Of a stretch of DNA of 64,000 nt, positions 7,079-14,703 are shown in pieces. The translations under genes were made by a program, and so were the position numbers. Under the pieces are notes generated by a model, which had not been told where the DNA came from, did no database searches, and was given only the letters and a program-made list of their open reading frames with translations. Positions within the stretch are counted from its first letter, which is position 1, and each line of letters opens with the position of its first letter. The DNA comes from Pseudoxanthomonas sp. Root630 (lineage in GTDB: Bacteria; Pseudomonadota; Gammaproteobacteria; Xanthomonadales; Xanthomonadaceae), in assembly GCF_001427585.1 (NCBI RefSeq), contig NZ_LMGY01000017.1:297863-361862 (forward strand), in the 5' to 3' direction.

Positions 7079-9622
7079 ATGCCCACCTTGAACGAGATTA
7101 GGGCGAGGAACAAGCGGGCCGACTTCTCAGGCGTGACGGCTCGGGTGGATTCCACGGAGACCATCGTGCAGCCCAAGCGCATGACGCTGGCCGACGTGCG
7201 CAAGCGATCCCAGCCCGCACAACCCCAAGTCAAGGAAGGGAATGCTGTTGGGCGTTTCCTTGGCGAGATTGGCGGACGCGAGACCATGCAGGCGGCTTAT
7301 GGCCTGTACGGCATGCTGGGCGGTGACGCGCTGAACGAGTACGTGTTGAGCCCGTTGGACCGCGCCATCGGCTGGGGTGACCAATTGGGCATCGGTAACC
7401 AAACCTACCGTGACGCAGCAGCAGCCCAGGCGGACGAGTGGGGTATGCGTCGACCCCAGACGGCCACGCAGCGCGTCGTCGCGGACATTGGCGAAGGTCT
7501 GGCCGGTACCGGCTTGACCATGGGCATTGGTGGACTTGTGGCCCGCGGCGCCCAGGGTGCGCAGACGGTTGGAAACGCGGTTCGCAGCAAGTTGGGCGAC
7601 TTCCTGACGGCGCAGCCCGCTTTGCAGACAGCCTCAACGGTTACCGGTGTGGGCGCTGCCAGCGGGACCAGGGAGGCGGGCGGCGGTACGGGCCTGCAAG
7701 TCCTGGCGGGCTTGGCGGGTGGCATGGCTCCCACTGCGCCGGCTCTTGCTGCTGCCACGACTCGTGCAGCAGTGCGCGCCCCGAGCATTGCCGAGGTTCG
7801 GGCGCAGGGCTTGGGGCCTGCCATCGCTGCGCGCCGTGAGGCGATGGGGCAGACCATCGATGACTTCGCATCGGTAGGGGCAACGCCCAGCGTGGGGCAG
7901 GCATCGGGTTCACGTGCGGCCCAGGAGGCCGAAGCACTGCTTGGCAACTTCTCGCCGAGCTCCGGTGTCGTGGAGCGCTTCGCGGCAAAGCAGGGCGAAG
8001 ACATAGGCGCCGGAATGCGCAACCGTGCCGAGGAGCTTTACCGCAACGCCAGCGGACAGCGCGCCGGTACGCGCATCGTGCAGGGCGTGCGGTCGTTCAA
8101 AGAAGAGACGAAAAAGCGTGTAGACGACCTGTATCGGAAACTCGATGAGCAGATCCCGCAGGACACGCGCATCGGCGTGGACAACGTGCGGGCAGAGCTC
8201 GAGGCGTTGAATGCCGGCATTCCCGGCGCCCCGACGCTCTCCCAGCTGTTCCGCAACGGCAAGTTGGCCGGCATCGAGGATGCATTGCAGCGGGACACAC
8301 TGGGCGTCGAGGGTGCAATGTCGCGGCCCGATGTGCGAGCCGGCGCCGAGGCCCTACGCGGAGACCTGACTGACACAGCGAACTACCGCCGGGCGGAGCT
8401 CGCCCAGGAGTCGCAGCAGTACCGGCAGCAGCTTCTCGCCGATGCCGATGGCCGCCGCCAGCAGCTGACGCAAGAGGCAGACGCCTTGCGCCAGCGTCTG
8501 ACCAGTGAGGCCCAGGCGATCGCCCGAGAGAACGAGCGCATGCGGCTGTTGGGCCTCCGTGACTTCCGCAAGGTTCCGACACAGGCCGAGATCGACGCCC
8601 AAGTGCCCACCGTCCAGCAGATCGAGCGGCAGGTCATGCAGGAGGACGAGATCACGCGCCGGGTTACGCCGGAGTCTGTTTATCGGGATCCGAAGTTCGG
8701 ACAGAGCTACGTCGACCAGCAGGTGGACGACTACCTGGCGGGTCGTGCGGACGGAAAGCTGCCATACGAGGCGGTGCAGAAGCTGCGCACCCTCGTGGGT
8801 AACGAGTTGGATGGGTCGTCCCTGCTGAGCGACGTTCCGCGTTCCAAGTGGTCCCAGGTCTACAACGCCCTGACGAAGGACATGGAAGCCGCGGCCACCA
8901 CGCCGGAGCAACGCCGGGCGCTGAACCGTGCGAATGCCTACTACAAGGCCCGCATTGAGCGGCTGAAACTGCTGGATTCGGTCATCCGCAAGAATGGCGG
9001 ACCCGAAAAGGTCTACCGCTCTGTGATGCAGGGCAGTTACGACGGCGGAACGATCCTGCGCACCGTGATGCGTTCGCTTCCCCAGGAGGGGAGGCGCGCA
9101 CTGACGGCTGCAGTGATTCGTCGCATGGGCCTTGCAAAGCCTGGCAGGCAGAACGCCGCGGGTGACCGTTTCAGCGTGGACACGTTCCTGACCAACTGGG
9201 GCAACGTGAGTCCCCAGGCGAAGAACGCGCTGTTCGACTCCTACGGCTCCGGGTTCCGCAGGGATATGGATCGGATTGCCCGCGTCGCGGAGACGATCAA
9301 GGACGGAAAGGGCGTGCTGGCGAACCCGTCCGGAACCGCTCGGCTTGGCACTGCGGTGGGTTACTGGCTGAGCCTGCTTGGATCAGCCGTCACGGGTAAT
9401 TTTGGCGCTGCAGGGGCAATTGCGGTTGGCGGCATCGCTTCAAACTTCACCGCCCGGGCAATGACCAATCCCCGCTTCGTGAAGTGGCTGGCGAACACGA
9501 CGGCCATGCCGCGCGGTGCGCTGCCGGCTCAGCTGCAGGCCCTGAAGACGATTGCCGACCGAGAGGACGACCCGGAACTGCGGGAGATCGCCCGCGCGCT
9601 AGAAGATGCTGGCAATCGCTAG
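7079..9622 (+). CDS. Large putative DNA-injection protein with coiled coil, 847 aa
   Basis: The start follows the previous stop directly (TAA then ATG) with GAGGAGG upstream, so the three large genes are coupled. Gly/Ala-rich amphipathic stretches (about residues 95-250) could insert into membranes. Residues about 435-490 form a long coiled coil (AQESQQYRQQLLADADGRR and following). The C-terminus has two hydrophobic stretches (LGTAVGYWLSLLGSAVTG, AAGAIAVGGIASNF). Length, order and composition fit the largest ejection protein of a podovirus (the role of T7 gp16 or P22 gp16/gp20). No lysozyme motif was seen. Confidence 0.6.
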   Translation: MPTLNEIRARNKRADFSGVTARVDSTETIVQPKRMTLADVRKRSQPAQPQVKEGNAVGRFLGEIGGRETMQAAYGLYGMLGGDALNEYVLSPLDRAIGWGDQLGIGNQTYRDAAAAQADEWGMRRPQTATQRVVADIGEGLAGTGLTMGIGGLVARGAQGAQTVGNAVRSKLGDFLTAQPALQTASTVTGVGAASGTREAGGGTGLQVLAGLAGGMAPTAPALAAATTRAAVRAPSIAEVRAQGLGPAIAARREAMGQTIDDFASVGATPSVGQASGSRAAQEAEALLGNFSPSSGVVERFAAKQGEDIGAGMRNRAEELYRNASGQRAGTRIVQGVRSFKEETKKRVDDLYRKLDEQIPQDTRIGVDNVRAELEALNAGIPGAPTLSQLFRNGKLAGIEDALQRDTLGVEGAMSRPDVRAGAEALRGDLTDTANYRRAELAQESQQYRQQLLADADGRRQQLTQEADALRQRLTSEAQAIARENERMRLLGLRDFRKVPTQAEIDAQVPTVQQIERQVMQEDEITRRVTPESVYRDPKFGQSYVDQQVDDYLAGRADGKLPYEAVQKLRTLVGNELDGSSLLSDVPRSKWSQVYNALTKDMEAAATTPEQRRALNRANAYYKARIERLKLLDSVIRKNGGPEKVYRSVMQGSYDGGTILRTVMRSLPQEGRRALTAAVIRRMGLAKPGRQNAAGDRFSVDTFLTNWGNVSPQAKNALFDSYGSGFRRDMDRIARVAETIKDGKGVLANPSGTARLGTAVGYWLSLLGSAVTGNFGAAGAIAVGGIASNFTARAMTNPRFVKWLANTTAMPRGALPAQLQALKTIADREDDPELREIARALEDAGNR

Positions 9623-9709
9623 GCCGAACCCGCCGACCATTCCGATGACGCTAAGCCAGAAGATGATCGCCCACTTGGGCGAAACGTCGTAACGCTGCTG
9701 CTGGGACAT
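9599..9709 (-). CDS. Antisense 36-aa single-pass membrane peptide
   Basis: On the minus strand an ATG at 9709 opens a 36-codon frame ending at TAG (9599-9601), overlapping the last 24 nt of the large injection-protein gene. GGAGA lies about 8 nt upstream of the start. The peptide begins MSQQQRYDVSPKW and continues as one uninterrupted hydrophobic helix to IASIF, a convincing N-in membrane anchor. A good Shine-Dalgarno and sensible composition argue for a real gene. Its job is unknown; a membrane toxin, holin-like or superinfection peptide is possible. Confidence 0.5.
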   Translation of the reverse strand: MSQQQRYDVSPKWAIIFWLSVIGMVGGFGLAIASIF

Positions 9710-9733
9710 GGGGCGTTCTCCACTGGACGCCCC
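9710..9733. terminator. Hairpin between phage genes
   Basis: GGGGCGT (9710-9716) pairs with ACGCCCC (9727-9733). No T-tract follows, so termination is only possible. It also covers the region upstream of the antisense peptide gene. Confidence 0.35.
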
Positions 9734-9787
9734 TAGATCCTAGCACTGGTGCACAGGAGTTTCTGGCCTCGGGCCAAGGAGGAATAG

Positions 9788-10468
9788 ATGACAGACACGC
9801 ATAAGAAGGCTGCCGTGCTGCCGATCAAGCTGGAGGAGGGCAAGACCCAGGAGGAGTTGCTGGCGAAATGTGCCACTGACGGGATCGCCGGCAATGCCTT
9901 TCTGACCATGATGTACTCGACCGGGGCGGGGTTGTCGCAGGGAGACGAGCTTGGCGCCCTTTGCGGGCAACTACAGGCGTCGATTGATCGGACCAAATCG
10001 GGGAGCATCGGCCAGGCAGAGGAGCTACTGACGGCCCAGGCCACCTCACTGAACGCCATATACGTCGAGTGTGCCCGACGTGCCGCAGTGAACATCGGCC
10101 ACTACCCGGACACCGTGGAAACGTACCTCAGGCTTGCCCTGAAGGCCCAGGCGCAGTGCAGGACGACCCTCGAAAGCCTCGCTGAGATCAAGAACCCTCG
10201 CGCAGTAGCGTTTGTGAAACAGGCGAACATCGCCAATGGTCACCAGCAGGTAAACAACGGCGTGCCTGCAGGCGAGCCCATGCCGACAAGTACGCGCGAA
10301 GAAACCAAGATTACGCCGGTCGAACTTTTGGAGGATAAGAGTGGCAACGTCGCGCGATTGGACGCCCGAGCGCCGGGCAAAGCAGGCAGAAGCGATCCGG
10401 CGATGGAAACCGTGGGAGCAGTCCACGGGACCGCGAACGGACGAGGGAAAGGCAGTGGCGTCGCGTAA
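9788..10468 (+). CDS. Conserved phage/mobile-element protein, 226 aa
   Basis: AGGAGG precedes ATG 9788. The product is helical and soluble; the section NPRAVAFVKQANIANGHQQVNNG (residues about 137-159, quoted in part as AVAFVKQANIANGHQQV) is a signature I associate with a widespread family of unknown function in phages and mobile elements. The C-terminal third overlaps the next gene in another frame and is Gly/Arg-rich. It is often paired with the next gene's family, which supports both calls. Confidence 0.6.
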   Translation: MTDTHKKAAVLPIKLEEGKTQEELLAKCATDGIAGNAFLTMMYSTGAGLSQGDELGALCGQLQASIDRTKSGSIGQAEELLTAQATSLNAIYVECARRAAVNIGHYPDTVETYLRLALKAQAQCRTTLESLAEIKNPRAVAFVKQANIANGHQQVNNGVPAGEPMPTSTREETKITPVELLEDKSGNVARLDARAPGKAGRSDPAMETVGAVHGTANGRGKGSGVA

Positions 10469-10547
10469 CGCCTGGAAGGGTGGTACGCGACCATTCCTGC
10501 GCGAGCTTGGTCGGCTCCTCAGGGAGATTGAAACGGAGGTCGGTTAG
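10341..10547 (+). CDS. Small conserved basic protein overlapping the previous gene, 68 aa
   Basis: A GTG start at 10341 has a perfect GGAGG at 10330-10334. The gene overlaps the upstream gene by 128 nt in the +1 frame. The motif RRWKPWEQSTGPRTDEGKA followed by ASRNAWKGGTRP marks a well-spread small protein family of mobile elements and bacterial genomes with unknown role, usually next to a partner like the preceding gene. The strong ribosome binding site and motif conservation make the overlapping frame credible. Confidence 0.65.
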   Translation: MATSRDWTPERRAKQAEAIRRWKPWEQSTGPRTDEGKAVASRNAWKGGTRPFLRELGRLLREIETEVG

Positions 10548-10657
10548 GCAGTCATACCGCCGGCATCCCGCTGGTATGCCGCCAGCATGTGTGCAGGCGA
10601 GCTCCATCAGTGGGTTAGATGCCGTATTTGATATTCAAGCAACGCCATGGAGGGCGG

Positions 10658-11230
10658 ATGCAGATCATCGACAACTTTTTGCCTGACGCTGCGGCGATTC
10701 GCGCGCACGCCTTGGCATCCGAGTTCGTGGACTGGCCAGGCTACGACGGTGAGGTCTACCGCCGCGTGTGCCTGACTGAGGTTCCGGGCCTGCTGGAGCG
10801 CATCGAGCAGGTCATGGGGCCGGTCGAGATGCTGGGTATGGGCTACCGGCTCAACTTCGGCGGTGAGCTGCCGAACGCGGCGATTCACTCAGACTTGGGC
10901 TGGGGAACTCACGCTCTAGTGCTGTACCTGAGCGAAGGCGAGGGGGGCACGGCGTTCTGGCGGCACAAAGCGACCGGGGCGGGCCGCATCGATCCCGGCG
11001 ATACCGGCCTGTTCGAAATCGTTCGCCACGACTGGGACGAAGCGGAACGGTGGGATCAAGTGGCGCTTGCCGAGATGAAGATGGGCCGCGCCGTGATCTA
11101 CGAGTCAGCCCTGTTTCACTCCCGGTGGCCCTTCGCCGCTTTTGGCGTGGATGCCAACGATGGCCGCCTGATCGCGGTCGCCTTCTTTACTCCCAAGGAC
11201 GGGAAATGCAGGTCAGAAACGCAACCCTGA
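10658..11230 (+). CDS. Phage-type 2-oxoglutarate/Fe(II) dioxygenase-like protein, 190 aa
   Basis: ATG 10658 is preceded by GGAGGGCGG. The product shows the double-stranded beta-helix iron triad: His77-x-Asp79 (AIHSDLGWG), His154 (ALFHSRWPF) and an Arg170 (DGRLIAVAFF) placed to bind 2-oxoglutarate. This layout fits the DUF6445-like or prolyl-hydroxylase-like oxygenases common in phage genomes. The substrate is unknown; nucleic acid or protein hydroxylation are both possible. It overlaps the GNAT gene by 25 nt, so the two modifying enzymes are co-translated. Confidence 0.7.
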   Translation: MQIIDNFLPDAAAIRAHALASEFVDWPGYDGEVYRRVCLTEVPGLLERIEQVMGPVEMLGMGYRLNFGGELPNAAIHSDLGWGTHALVLYLSEGEGGTAFWRHKATGAGRIDPGDTGLFEIVRHDWDEAERWDQVALAEMKMGRAVIYESALFHSRWPFAAFGVDANDGRLIAVAFFTPKDGKCRSETQP

Positions 11231-11658
11231 GTGATGTCCCGGCCATCGTGGAGATGAGCCGGAAGTTCTACGCGACCACCACGTACTCCGGCTGGGCAGA
11301 CTTCAACCCCGACACCGTGCACGACCTAGCATCGAACCTGACGGAGAACCACCTGATGCTGGTGGCCGACGACGGCGATAAGCTGATCGGTATGGTCGGT
11401 CTGTTCGTGGCCCCCTTCATGTTCAACGGCGACGTGACCGCGGCCTACGAGGTCGTATGGTGGGTCGACCCGGACGAGCAGGGGCAGGGCGCAGGAAAGG
11501 CGCTTCTGGCCGCCATTGAGCCAGCCTGCCGCGCGAAGGGTTGCAAGGCGATCCAGATGGTGCACCTGTCTACATCGCCCCCCCAGGCCGCATCGATCTA
11601 CGAGCGTGTCGGCTACCGGCACACCGAATCTAGCTTTACGAGGGTTCTCGGCCCCTAG
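11206..11658 (+). CDS. GNAT-family N-acetyltransferase, 150 aa
   Basis: I chose ATG 11206 inside the oxygenase gene; it gives a complete GNAT domain beginning MQVRNATLSDVPAIVEMSR. Beta-strands with acyl-CoA motif A (VVWWVDPDEQGQGAGKALL, a QGxGxG-type loop) and a C-terminal YERVGYRHTESSF finger are clear. Single-domain GNATs of this type are found in phage genomes near virion genes. The substrate cannot be inferred. The end faces the convergent SEFIR gene at a distance of 10 nt. Confidence 0.8.
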   Translation: MQVRNATLSDVPAIVEMSRKFYATTTYSGWADFNPDTVHDLASNLTENHLMLVADDGDKLIGMVGLFVAPFMFNGDVTAAYEVVWWVDPDEQGQGAGKALLAAIEPACRAKGCKAIQMVHLSTSPPQAASIYERVGYRHTESSFTRVLGP

Positions 11659-11668
11659 GCCGTCAGGG

Positions 11669-13099
11669 CTATGGCAACGAAGCTAAGGCACTCAATCCGC
11701 AGCTGACACGCAAGTCCGGTCGCTCAAATCCGAATCGCAGTTGAAGGTCGGGGTTCTGAAGCACTTCCTCCATCTTCAATCTGAAGCCCTCAACCGTGTT
11801 GCACCCCATGATAGGGAGCAGGCTCTCACAGTAGTCCTTGGATTCGCACCGGGAGAATACTTCCAGCGCGCGGTAGCGATTGGTGTAGATCATTGAGTCG
11901 GGCCACCAGGTGTAATAGGGCTCTGTGAATGCCGCCTTCAAAAAGAGGATCAGCTCGGTTTGCGCGATTGACTCGACACGCTGACCCGCTCGTTCGGCAC
12001 GATCTTTGAGAAGAAGCGCCCTAGCACTAGCCTTATTCAGCTTTCGGTTGAGTGCATCCGTCGAGTCTAGATAGCCACGGAACTCCAGAAATCCGCCACT
12101 TGACTCGCCTCGATCTGACTTGTGAGGAAGGAAGTAGCGGCTGTTGACGATACTCTTCGCGGCTGAGAACCGCTCTTCGTCCACGAGAGATGAGATCGTG
12201 ATCAGAAAGACTTCTGAAATGAAGAATCGGAGGTGATCGACCATCCAGGAAGGGCGATTGCCTTGGGCATCCGTCAGAGGTAGAAGCTTCTCCAAGAACC
12301 TTCTGAACACTGGACCGAATGCGTCGGGCGGCAAAGACCGAGCAGCGGTCTGGGCGATCCGAAGATACTCATTCCGCGCGGGCTCCAACCTTTCGATTCC
12401 ATCAAGAATCTCTTGGACGGCATCTTGGCCGGTTGAGTCCTGAGGAACGTGAAATCGCGTCAGGCCAGAAACAAAAGTATCTAGATAGTCAGCAACCATG
12501 GCCGCGGCATTCGTGCGGCCTCCTTTGAGGGACTCTAAAGCGCTAGCTAGCCGGCCACCCGTCCCTAGAGATGTCTCAGGGCGTTCCGTTAGATAGGCGG
12601 GGGGCGCACCAAGCTCTGGGCGAACATGAGTCGGCTTGCCGAAGATCCAGCGAACTAACTGTTCAAATTGAGTACCCCTGATGTCCGGGTTACTCAGATC
12701 GATGTGAATCCGGCCCTTGTAGTAGGTTGGAACATGGTGAGCTCCATCGGAGGAGCCTGGTGGGATAACGACCACGAATCTTGATTGCTTCTGGCTGCCG
12801 TAAACCTCCGCCGAGATGATTGTTGTCTCGGTGCCGACGCCGCCCGCTCGATTGTTTGCCTTCGCCGCGTAAGCCTCATCCGAGATGATCAGCACCTTGT
12901 CGATGGATGGGTCAGTGACCATGCGCTCCATAAAGGAGTATGCGTTGTCGCCTTCTCGCAGGTCCCACTTATCGAGTACGACATCCACCCCGTTCTCGAC
13001 CAGTTGGCTGGCAAGTTCGATAACCCACTCCTCGTGCTCTGGAGTGGTCCAGCTATAGGAGACGAATAGCTTGGGGGTCTTATGGTCGTCCTTGGTCAT
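11669..13099 (-). CDS. SEFIR-domain protein, candidate antiphage effector, 476 aa
   Basis: Residues about 8-150 have the SEFIR (TIR-like) signature: KLFVSYSWTTPEHEEWV, LASQLVENGVDVVLDKWDL, FMERMVTDPSIDKVLIISD, and GGVGTETTIISAEVYG. Bacterial SEFIR proteins have been shown to act in abortive-infection type defence through NAD+ depletion (family knowledge). The remaining about 320 residues are helical, of a type I do not recognise, and may be the sensor. The gene is clearly richer in A and T than the virion genes, lies on the opposite strand, and sits after them, as a phage moron or island cargo gene would. Confidence 0.8.
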   Translation of the reverse strand: MTKDDHKTPKLFVSYSWTTPEHEEWVIELASQLVENGVDVVLDKWDLREGDNAYSFMERMVTDPSIDKVLIISDEAYAAKANNRAGGVGTETTIISAEVYGSQKQSRFVVVIPPGSSDGAHHVPTYYKGRIHIDLSNPDIRGTQFEQLVRWIFGKPTHVRPELGAPPAYLTERPETSLGTGGRLASALESLKGGRTNAAAMVADYLDTFVSGLTRFHVPQDSTGQDAVQEILDGIERLEPARNEYLRIAQTAARSLPPDAFGPVFRRFLEKLLPLTDAQGNRPSWMVDHLRFFISEVFLITISSLVDEERFSAAKSIVNSRYFLPHKSDRGESSGGFLEFRGYLDSTDALNRKLNKASARALLLKDRAERAGQRVESIAQTELILFLKAAFTEPYYTWWPDSMIYTNRYRALEVFSRCESKDYCESLLPIMGCNTVEGFRLKMEEVLQNPDLQLRFGFERPDLRVSCGLSALASLP

Positions 13100-13307
13100 C
13101 CTAGGTCCGGCGTTGCTTCGTTTAGTTTGGAAAGGTTACTCCCCTGGCCCTTCGATTTGGAGAGGCAGGCGTGCCGCCAGCATCTCGCCCGCGTGCCATT
13201 GGCCTCTAAACATCTGTCTCTGCGTCAGGAGCTTAGGTTGCGAGTTGTTTGCTAGATACACGATTAGTCCGTGGTGCAAAGGGACGCCAGTCGCGACGCT
13301 AGTTCAG
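13100..13307. other. Gap upstream of the SEFIR gene
   Basis: Contains no convincing ORF or hairpin. It should carry the SEFIR promoter on the minus strand. I could not pick a clear -35/-10 pair. Confidence 0.4.
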
Positions 13308-13808
13308 CTAGGGAATAGAGTAGCGCTCGGTGCGGCTAATGACTGGGCCGGAATTGCACGGAGGGATGCCGTTGTTGAGAACACCGGCCTCTCGCACGGC
13401 GACAAGCTGTTCAAGAATTGGCGCAGTCTGGGGTGTCGACTTTGAGGTCACGGAAGTCAGTAGACCGTTGTTGAGCGTGACCCCAAACTCGGAGGATGAG
13501 AACCACGATGGCTTGTGGAGAATCGCCCTGGGATTCGCGTAGTCAGGGAGAGTCACTACTTCTTGCTTCTGAACGACACGCTTGCAGGAATTGTCGTCAG
13601 ATGAACCAAGAAATCCCTTGTCTTTGTCGGTGAGCTGCGTCAATTCATACGTAACCTTGACGAGCATTGGGTCGTAGTAGATGACTCCGGGAATGCTAGT
13701 GCCGTCGATCGCTTTGTTCGTACCCGGCTGCAGCCTCACAGTTTCGATCTTGGAGCTGCATCCAGCTCCTAAGCAGATCGCGGCAAGTCCAAGGGCAACA
13801 TTTCGCAT
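13308..13808 (-). CDS. Predicted lipoprotein, 166 aa
   Basis: ATG 13808 has AGGAGA 8 nt upstream and gives a lipoprotein signal (RNVALGLAAICLGAGC, lipobox LGAGC with Cys at residue 18). The longer in-frame start at 13922 would bury this signal. The mature part has paired Cys residues and no known domain. It lies on the same strand and upstream of the SEFIR gene with a 208-nt gap. A role in the defence gene's function is possible but not supported by anything beyond position. Confidence 0.6.
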   Translation of the reverse strand: MRNVALGLAAICLGAGCSSKIETVRLQPGTNKAIDGTSIPGVIYYDPMLVKVTYELTQLTDKDKGFLGSSDDNSCKRVVQKQEVVTLPDYANPRAILHKPSWFSSSEFGVTLNNGLLTSVTSKSTPQTAPILEQLVAVREAGVLNNGIPPCNSGPVISRTERYSIP

Positions 13809-13896
13809 GTGACATCTCCTGGGATCTGCGTCCCGGAATGGGGCGCACAACTCCGCCAACGGGCGCTTCGAACCTGTTCGGCCATCGGACGCAGGT

Positions 13897-13916
13897 AAGT
13901 GTATGTACATACGCTT
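13897..13916. promoter_or_regulatory. Operator-like 20-bp palindrome
   Basis: AAGTGTATGTACATACGCTT at 13897-13916 is symmetric at 18 of 20 positions with a perfect 12-bp core GTATGTACATAC. It lies about 90 nt upstream of the lipoprotein start and downstream of the AlpA-like gene, the right place for a regulator site on the minus-strand transcript. Confidence 0.45.
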
Positions 13917-13979
13917 CGCCACCGCGTAGATGCCGGATTTGAAGGGCGGGTCGAGGTGCGAGTCGCTGCCATAAAGAAG

Positions 13980-14345
13980 TCAAAGCAGGCGTCCAGTGTC
14001 GGCGCCTCTGCGCTCTCGGCTGAGGATCCAAGCCTCGACCTCATCCGATCGCCAGAGCGATTTCTGGCCGACCTTGCGCGGCCGCGGGAACGTGCCCCGC
14101 TGCATGAGGCGGTAGACCGTCGCCGTGCTCAGGCCGACGCGCGCCTTCACAGCCCTTATCGGGAGTAGGGCAGTCGCCATTTCGTCAGCCGCTGCCGGCA
14201 AGGCGGGCCAAAGCTCCTGACGCACGTCGTCCAGCGATACGCCCCTTTCCTCGGCGAGGAGGGCCACGGCGAGCGCTAGCAGATCCTCCAGCCGGCTGGA
14301 GCGTGTAGAGGAGGCAGTCGGATCACTTCGGCGAGCGCGGTCCAC
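13980..14345 (-). CDS. AlpA-type helix-turn-helix protein, 121 aa
   Basis: A GTG start at 14345 has GGGGAGG 5 nt upstream and overlaps the end of the neighbouring AlpA-like gene. The N-terminal 60 residues are helical and acidic; the C-terminal 60 (LPIRAVKARVGLSTATVYRL, then GTFPRPRKVG and WRSDEVEAWI) form the winged HTH of the AlpA/MerR-like excisionase family. AlpA proteins switch on integrase genes in P4-type satellites. It forms a coupled pair with the upstream gene. Confidence 0.75.
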   Translation of the reverse strand: MDRARRSDPTASSTRSSRLEDLLALAVALLAEERGVSLDDVRQELWPALPAAADEMATALLPIRAVKARVGLSTATVYRLMQRGTFPRPRKVGQKSLWRSDEVEAWILSRERRGADTGRLL

Positions 14346-14562
14346 GGCGCCTCCCCTTGGGCAAACCCGCCCGATTGGCGTCCCGCCAGGCCAGCACCTC
14401 ACCGGCGACCCACGTTGCCGGTCGCATCGTCAGGCGCATCGGGAAGTCAGGGCGACATGCCGCCTTCTCCAGAACGGTCCTGGGCGAAAGCCCGAGGAGC
14501 AGTCCTACATCTTCAGCGCCAATCGCGCGCAGTTCCCAAGGGATGATTGATTCGTCTGACAT
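14323..14562 (-). CDS. AlpA-like helix-turn-helix protein, 79 aa
   Basis: AAGGAGGTG precedes ATG 14562. The product contains GAEDVGLLLGLSPRTVLEKA followed by PDFPMRL and a basic wing ending VAGEVLAWRDANR, the AlpA layout with its typical 'FPxx' turn. The C-terminus is very basic (KGRRRGPRSPK). It overlaps the next gene by 23 nt and is transcribed divergently from the sigma-like gene. Confidence 0.7.
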   Translation of the reverse strand: MSDESIIPWELRAIGAEDVGLLLGLSPRTVLEKAACRPDFPMRLTMRPATWVAGEVLAWRDANRAGLPKGRRRGPRSPK

Positions 14563-14672
14563 AGAAGCACCTCCTTCGTGAGGAGTGGATGGTGTACGTC
14601 ATCCGTCGCGCGTGGTGAGATCAGTTCGTGACGGTGCGTTACGGTCTCCTATCCCGAACCGGATGATCTTTC

Positions 14673-14690
14673 ATTCCTAAAGGAATATTC
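14673..14690. promoter_or_regulatory. Overlapping palindromes in the divergent promoter region
   Basis: ATTCCT-AA-AGGAAT (14673-14686) overlaps GAATATTC (14683-14690) in the gap between the AlpA-like gene and the divergent sigma-like gene. This looks like an operator for one of the local regulators. Confidence 0.35.
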
Positions 14691-14703
14691 GTAGCGCGCT
14701 GCG

